Positions 58,433 to 64,000 of a stretch of DNA of 64,000 bases are shown here, one piece after another (the stretch's first letter is position 1; the number at the start of each line of letters is the position of its first letter). The notes under the pieces were generated by a model that searched no databases, had not been told where the DNA came from, and saw nothing but the letters and a program-made list of their open reading frames with translations. The DNA is from Berberis thunbergii (taxonomy: Eukaryota > Streptophyta > Magnoliopsida > Ranunculales > Berberidaceae). The position numbers and the translations under genes were made by a program. The stretch spans positions 186,001 to 250,000 of the forward strand of contig QNQO01000649.1 in NCBI GenBank assembly GCA_003290165.1, written 5' to 3'.

Positions 58433-59336
58433 AGGTACTCGAACAATATTTTTTTTGCAATAATTGATCTTTTCTTTTAATGGAGTCTCTTAAGTTTCAG
58501 TTTTTGTTGATGGGTTTTTCTTATTTTGCTTAGATTCTGTGTTTTTGTGTTAATATCTATATGAGGCAATGGGGTTTTGGTATAATTTTATTGGATCTTG
58601 TACTCAAATAGAAATCCATTTAAAAACTAAACTTTGTTGTAATTATGTGTGTGTTAATGGTGTTTTAGGACCTCAAAATTGTCAGTTTTTATCTCAAATT
58701 GAACTGAGATCTTCTTCCTCTTGGAATCCAAACAATACCCATTATGTCATTTTTTGAATATGTTCCTTAAGTTTCAGAATCTTTCACACCAAGTCCCTTT
58801 ATTAATAATCTGCTTTAGTTTTGTGTTAGAACATCAAAAGCTCCAGCTTGACTCAAAAACACCGGATGGGGTTTTGGATTTGTGGGTTACCCTTTTTAAT
58901 ACAATAAAAGAATCTATTTTGTACTTGTTCATAAGAGATTAAGGGAATTCTGATTAGTACTCTGACACACTAGATCCTATGTATTAATTATAGGGTCATC
59001 AAAGGCCAATAACAATGGAGGTGGTGGTGATCACCATCCTTATTTTTGTTATGTGCTTTTGTCATTGAAATTAGAGTCAATTCTTTGTTGCTGTGGTGGT
59101 GATCATTTGTTTGTAATATGGATGTTTATAACTAAAATTGTATCAAATGGATGTTTGGATGAAGTAATTATTGAAACAAACACGCTTTGTGCATGGAACT
59201 TCTAAGTAGTATCAACACTGTATCTCTTCTTTCTTGTTCACTCCATACTTTCTCTAAATTTAGGCTTTCCACATTTCTTAATCATGTTTATTATCTCAAA
59301 ATTATCATTGTTGTTATCCTGCCATTTGTTTCACAG
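58433..59336. other. Spacer or intron-like sequence
   Basis: T-rich, intron-like composition with short frames that I do not recognise. Confidence 0.35.
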
Positions 59337-59394
59337 GGTTACCAATTTTGGACTAGAGCTGGTCCTGATGGTTCTTTTGCCATTAACAACATAA
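59337..59394 (+). pseudogene. Rhamnogalacturonate lyase exon fragment
   Basis: After a CACAG acceptor, 58 bp encode GYQFWTRAGPDGSFAINNI and end at a GTAAGA donor. This matches the K-GYQFW-T-A...G-F-I-N-I pattern at the start of the middle domain of plant rhamnogalacturonate lyases, which cleave pectin backbones in the cell wall. No neighbouring exon of that gene is recognised. Confidence 0.6.
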
Positions 59395-59556
59395 GTAAGA
59401 GAATGTGACCCAATTCAGTAATGATATCATTGGTAAGAATTGATTGATTACCTGGTTTTAGGAATATTTTAGATGTGGTCTACTTGTCAGTGAGATGGAC
59501 AGGAGGCGGAAATGGTCACAGGTTGAATTGGAGGAGTTTTGGACCATGGTTCCAAC

Positions 59557-59672
59557 TTGAATAATGCACTGTTTCATTTCATTTGAATAATGCACTGTTT
59601 CATATGAATAATGCACTGTTTCATATGAATAATGCACTGTTTCATTTCATATGAATAATGCACCGTTTCATT
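59557..59672. repeat. Minisatellite, about 5 units
   Basis: TGAATAATGCACTGTTTCAT recurs about five times at 21-27 bp spacing. Confidence 0.9.
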
Positions 59673-59817
59673 CCATTCTTGTTGTAGCTAAAAAAAGTGT
59701 CAAGGAACCGGCATACCTCAGAGGCTACATAGCAAGGAGAGTCGCATGCGGTTTATTAAGAGAACTGGTAGGACATTAGAACTCTTTGGGTTCTTCATAA
59801 ATACTTTGAATATAAAT

Positions 59818-59901
59818 GATGTTGAGTGGTTTGCTTCTATGGAAGGGTTCTGCCAGGCTGCTATGGATGCAATTGGTCATGTGACATGGATTCCAGCACA
59901 G
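59818..59901 (+). pseudogene. Organellar isoleucyl-tRNA synthetase exon fragment
   Basis: Encodes DVEWFASMEGFCQAAMDAIG then HVTWIPAQ, followed by a GT donor. This corresponds to the WFASV-GFR-AA-DAI...V-WIPA segment just before the second catalytic part of bacterial/organellar-type IleRS (plant OVA2). The frame preceding it (59746 onward, MRFIKRTGRTLELFG) is not recognised and may be a different fragment. Confidence 0.6.
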
Positions 59902-60064
59902 GTATTGCATATAATCATTTCTTTCATTGCTTGTCTAATGCTTCATATGAGCTCCTACCTCAATGTAGAATTCTTCATCTTGGGTGCATTTCTTGTTTTG
60001 CTTCTCCAGGTTTTAATGGCAACCTTAAATTTTGGTTTGCTCACAACTTCTTTGACTTATTTTA

Positions 60065-60386
60065 TTTCATTTTGCAGAAACTAGCTGGAAGATTTAGGTG
60101 TGTAAAATTCCTGTTACATTCAATATATTTGAATGGAAATGACCATTATATGTTTTTAGTTTTCATCATTGATACACAACTTAATGTTATAATCTTACAA
60201 TCAGAAGCATGCACATCTGCAAACCACATGATTGAATGGGCATACCTGCCTGTTACAAATTATCCTTGGCAAGAAAGTCTTGTTTCAAGTACGACTTACC
60301 GCAAGAGTGTGCTTGAGTTTTTAAGTGGCAAAAGCAAGCGAAAAACAGCACAATGGAACAATCAAGTATTGCAATTGCAAGATTAA
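60065..60386 (+). pseudogene. Unrecognised gene fragment
   Basis: Plus-strand frame ending at 60384-60386. After a TTTTGCAG acceptor near 60078 it reads a segment containing CTSANHMIEWAYLPVTNYPW then QESLVSSTTYRKSVLEFLSG and a Lys/Arg-rich tail. The composition looks coding rather than random, but I do not recognise the family. Confidence 0.35.
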
Positions 60387-60390
60387 GGTT

Positions 60391-60850
60391 TTATTTCTAA
60401 ATACTTCATAAAAGTAGAAAACAAAAAAAAAGTTCTTTTGTCTCACAAATCTTCAAAAAAACGGTAGATAGAAACACACACACATACTAATAACTGTGGG
60501 CATTGGCCTTTATTATAATCCTAATTATTTACTTAGAAAGCAATCCCAAAACTTGAGGAAATGACCAAATAACATAACTAAACAAATTAAAATATGCATA
60601 TGCTGCCTGGAGGTGAAAGATGTTACAGCAGACATCTGTCTCGCGTAGAAGGCATATGGCTAAAGTTCTTTGCATTCAACTTTCGCCTTAGGATCAGGAT
60701 GAGATCATTTTTGTTTATTCTGGTTGGTGACACTGATTTTTATATGAACAATTATACGTTTATGTCACCATAGCTAAACGAAAGATTTAATACGTAAATT
60801 ACGAAAATGTTTTCCAATTTGAATAATATGCGCTAACTCTGAATTTCAGC
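60391..60850. other. Spacer or intron-like sequence
   Basis: AT-rich, nothing recognised. It ends in ATTTCAG, a good acceptor, before an unrecognised short exon (MVEDVVDAAMKHAKMDLTS, 60852-60925). Confidence 0.35.
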
Positions 60851-60904
60851 ATGGTCGAAGATGTGGTTGATGCTGCTATGAAACATGCAAAGATGGACCT
60901 TACA

Positions 60905-63900
60905 AGTCGTTGTGCAAGGACATAGGTCTGAGAAGAATGGTTTATGTGATGATCAAGGAGATTTGTCCTTCTGCAGATGAGGTTATTTGTTGCATTATGT
61001 TGCTTAGACTATATTGGAGGTTTTTTTTTTGTTCTAATTAATTATTAACACTTGATATTGTTCATCGAAGGTCATCATAGTCACAAGCTCATTGATGAAG
61101 GATATGAATAGCAAGACTGACATGTATAGGGCCAATGCTATCCGGGTTTTGTGTAGAATTACATGGAACTCTTCTTACTCAAATAGAAAGATACTTGAAG
61201 CAAGCAATTGTCGACAAGAACCCAGTTGTGGCTAGTGCTGCTCTTGTTAGTGGAATTCACTTACTTCAGGTGCTCATCTCATGCCCTATTTTTGATTAAT
61301 TAATATGTTACTTGTGTTATTGTTTGTTCTTGATTTTTTTTTCTTTTTGTATGTTGCACAGACAAATGCAGACATCGTGAAAAGATGGACTAACGAAGTA
61401 CAAGAAGTTGTTCAATCAAGAGCTGCTCTTGTGCAGTTCCACGCTCTGGCTATTCTCCACCAGGTCAGAGATCATTTCTCTGTTGTGTCTTTTGAGATAA
61501 GGATGGTAGTTACAGCTTAACGAGAGGTGTAGTTCATCCAAACTAGTGCTTCGTTTTGCTGTTGTCCGCACTCTGAATAAGGTGGATTTCTTTCCACATA
61601 AGATCATTGTGGTGTACGCACTTTTCCTCGAAATTTGATTGATTCTCTCCAACCTGCACCATCACCCTCTTAAGAGAAAATGAAATATAGGTTTATATTG
61701 ACTTGTGACATCAATTTATATTTTCCATAATTCAGCCAAACAATTAGAAAAATCAATTTCTATCAACACAATAAAGAGACAACCTAGTATGCTGTTTCAT
61801 TCTCACTCATCATGCCATACTCTTTTTGTTCTGAGAAATACCTTTTGACAGTAAGTGCAAAGTAGTGTTCACAAATCACAACCAGAAAAATTGACACCCA
61901 ATAACATATGTATATATGTATATATATCTTTGTATGTGTGTGTGCGGTAGAATGTCAAATTGCAAGAATCAAAAGTCAAAGATGTAGCTTCATCACCTGT
62001 TTTTAGCCAGGCTTTGTGGTTTTCGGATATAGTTCAGTCATTAGCTGCGTAAATTTCTCTTGTTTGATGTTGTCATGTACTTTTTTGCAGGTTGCAATGA
62101 CTCATCCCATGGCAATTACGAACTGCAATATAGGCATGGAGAGCTTAATTTCTGATCAGAACAGAAGCATCGCTATACTTGCAATCACGACACTCTTGAA
62201 GACAGGCAATGAGTCAAGTGTAGATCGCTTGATGAAACAAATAACAAACTTTATGTCTGATATTGCAGATGAGTTCAAGATTGTTGTTGTTGAAGCTATT
62301 CGATCCCTATGCTTAAAGTTTCCTCTCAAGTATAGATCACTGTGAGTAGCTAGTTTCTATGTAGAAAAATGTTTCATTTATACATCAGTTTTTTTCTTAT
62401 TCGTATGGATCACTAATACATCGTCTGCATTATATTTGATTTCCCAGGATGAACTTTTTGAGTAACATTCTCAGAGAAGAAGGGGGCTTCGAGTATAAGA
62501 ATGCAATTGTTGATTCAATTGTCATTCTTATACGTGATATACCAGATGCCAAAGAAAATGGCTTATTTCATCTGTGAATTTATCGAAGATGTTGAATTCA
62601 CATATCTTTCTACTCAGGTAGACATATCTCTTGATTTACTTCTCATTTCTTTTGTTTCAGTTGTTCCAAATGCTTGGCATGATTTATATGAAATGTTCTA
62701 TATCCTTGTATGTCTCAGATATTACACTTTTTGGGTAACGAAGGGCCCAAAACAGCAGATCCCAGCAAGTACATACGGTATATCTATAATCGTGTAATCC
62801 TTGAGAATGCAACTGTTCGGGCTAGTGCTGTGAGTACCTTGGCAAAGTTTGGTGCATTGGTCGACTCCTTGAAGGTAGTGTGATGTTCTAGTTTTTCATG
62901 TATATTGCTTTCTATTTATGTGGTTAATGCTGATTATCAACAGTGCATTAAGATTTTCGTAATTATCTGTTGCAGCCTCGTATATTTATCTTGTTGAGGC
63001 GTTGCCTATTTGACAGTGATGATGAGGTGAGTTTACTACACTTTCGAGGTGCCGATTTTTGTTTTGGAGTGGTCGGCTTATATCTACATTAGTATGATAT
63101 TTTGTTATTTGGAAATGATGCAATTATTCCAAATTAAGGGGTTAAGGGGGGGGGGGGGGGGGGGGCGGAAACAGTCACAGTTTTACATTGTATTTTTTCT
63201 AGTATCATCATCATCATCGAAGCCCATTCCCGAGATTACCTTTTCTAGTATAATCACGAAAATTTGTCTAAACCAAATGAAGTGATAGTTTTTTGACAGA
63301 GCTCGACATAGATGCAAATAATCTTTGTTTTATCATCTCTTTGTTTTAAAGGTGCAATTTTACCAATTTAAGATGTAAACAGTAATAAAATTGATTCTCA
63401 ACATTCTACTTTTTAAGATCACCATAATTCATGGTATGATTCTACTTGTGGAGAATTTTCTGAGTATTTTGTCCTCACAAGTGCGGGATAGGGCAACCCT
63501 CTATTTGAGTATGCTCGGAGGTGATGGTCCAGTTGGTGAAACTGAGAGCTATGTGAAAGACTTTCTCTTTAGGTCACTTGATGTACCGTTAGTCAACCTG
63601 GAGGCTAGCTTGAGGAACTATGTAGGCCTTCTTCCAACTCTTTATTTTAGGTTTATCATTATTTTACTGCTAACTCTTTTGGCATGCATGCAGGAGCCTT
63701 CAGAAGAACGTTTTGACATTGATTCGGTACCTAAGGAAGTTAAGTCACAGCCATTAGCTGAGAAGAAAGCCCCTGGCAAAAAGCAACCTAGTCTTGGTGC
63801 TCCTCCGAGTGCTCCAACATCCACTGTTGATGCATATGAGAGAACACTTTCTTCCATTCCTGAGTTTGCAAACTTTGGAACACTATTGAAGGTTCTGACT

Positions 63901-64000
63901 TATCTTAACAACATAATTATTGTGTGTTGACATGATGCTCACTTTTTTTTTGGTGCGCTTCAGTCCTCACCACCAGTAGAGCTGACAGAACCTGAGACGG
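60905..64000 (+). pseudogene. Coatomer subunit gamma (COPI), damaged copy
   Basis: Gamma-COP is a core subunit of the COPI coat on Golgi-to-ER vesicles. Exons seen: 60905-60981 (KDIGLRRMVYVMIKE), 61071-61269 ([36 protein letters not shown]), 61362-61463 (NADIVKRWTNEVQ), 61464-61581 (decayed; ends VLRFAVVRTLNK), 62091-62341 ([33 protein letters not shown]), 62448-62617, 62719-62874 ([11 protein letters not shown]), 62976-63026, 63481-63621, 63694-63891 (EPSEERFDIDSVPKEVKSQ), 63964 to the edge. Defects: the N-terminal exons are replaced by unrelated sequence; two bases lost near 61160; a stop and loss of roughly 90 residues near 61518-61540; two bases lost near 62575; AA instead of AG before 63481. 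Later exons are remarkably well kept. The C-terminal appendage lies outside the window. Confidence 0.85.
63146..63165 (+). repeat. Run of 20 G
   Basis: Twenty consecutive G in an intron of the gamma-COP copy; unusual in this AT-rich sequence and prone to length error. Confidence 0.9.

Overview
This is nuclear DNA of a flowering plant, most likely a eudicot; I could not narrow the species. It is AT-rich and contains interrupted, intron-bearing exons of plant genes (PARP3, TFL1/CEN, AINTEGUMENTA-like, coatomer gamma, FAR1-related), a chromodomain Ty3/gypsy element, hAT, CACTA and Mutator-type MITEs, LINE pieces and a plant pararetrovirus relic. I found no convincingly intact host gene. The window reads as a repeat-rich, repeatedly duplicated intergenic block grading into a collage of gene fragments.

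Layout. A block of about 10.6 kb at the left edge (copy A, 1-10617) is repeated almost base for base as copy B (20133-36318), with a 5.6 kb gypsy element inserted in B. More diverged copies are A' (12545-18640, a different subset of the block), C (41515-51454) and D (53327-55748, matching 15040-17475 of A'). Each unit mixes MITEs, a PARP3 N-terminal fragment (A, B), the last exons of a TFL1/CEN-type PEBP gene (A, B, C), and a LINE whose 5' part is inverted against its 3' part. A' also holds a pararetroviral polymerase relic. C holds two internally deleted LTR elements of one family in opposite orientation, the first carrying a nested hAT element.

The gypsy element (20684-26268 with its target duplications) has nearly identical 448-bp LTRs, a PBS for initiator Met tRNA, a polypurine tract and a 1426-codon gag-pol frame. 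An amber codon splits off its C-terminal chromodomain, and its integrase has Gly at the position where catalytic Glu is expected. Copy A supplies the empty target site.

Between copies B and C (37.2-39.5 kb, minus strand) lies a FAR1/FHY3-related gene with FAR1, MULE-transposase and SWIM regions, broken by two homopolymer frameshifts and one stop. From 55.7 kb to the right edge is a non-duplicated stretch. It carries pieces of an AINTEGUMENTA-like gene, a rhamnogalacturonate lyase exon, an organellar isoleucyl-tRNA synthetase exon and a long, damaged, intron-containing coatomer gamma (COPI) gene running off the edge.

A family of short fold-back elements with 9-10 bp target duplications and a shared CGAGGAAACCAGCGAGG-like arm occurs several times; one has 74-bp arms with a single mismatch. 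Two larger inverted-repeat structures lie side by side at 51.75-53.3 kb.
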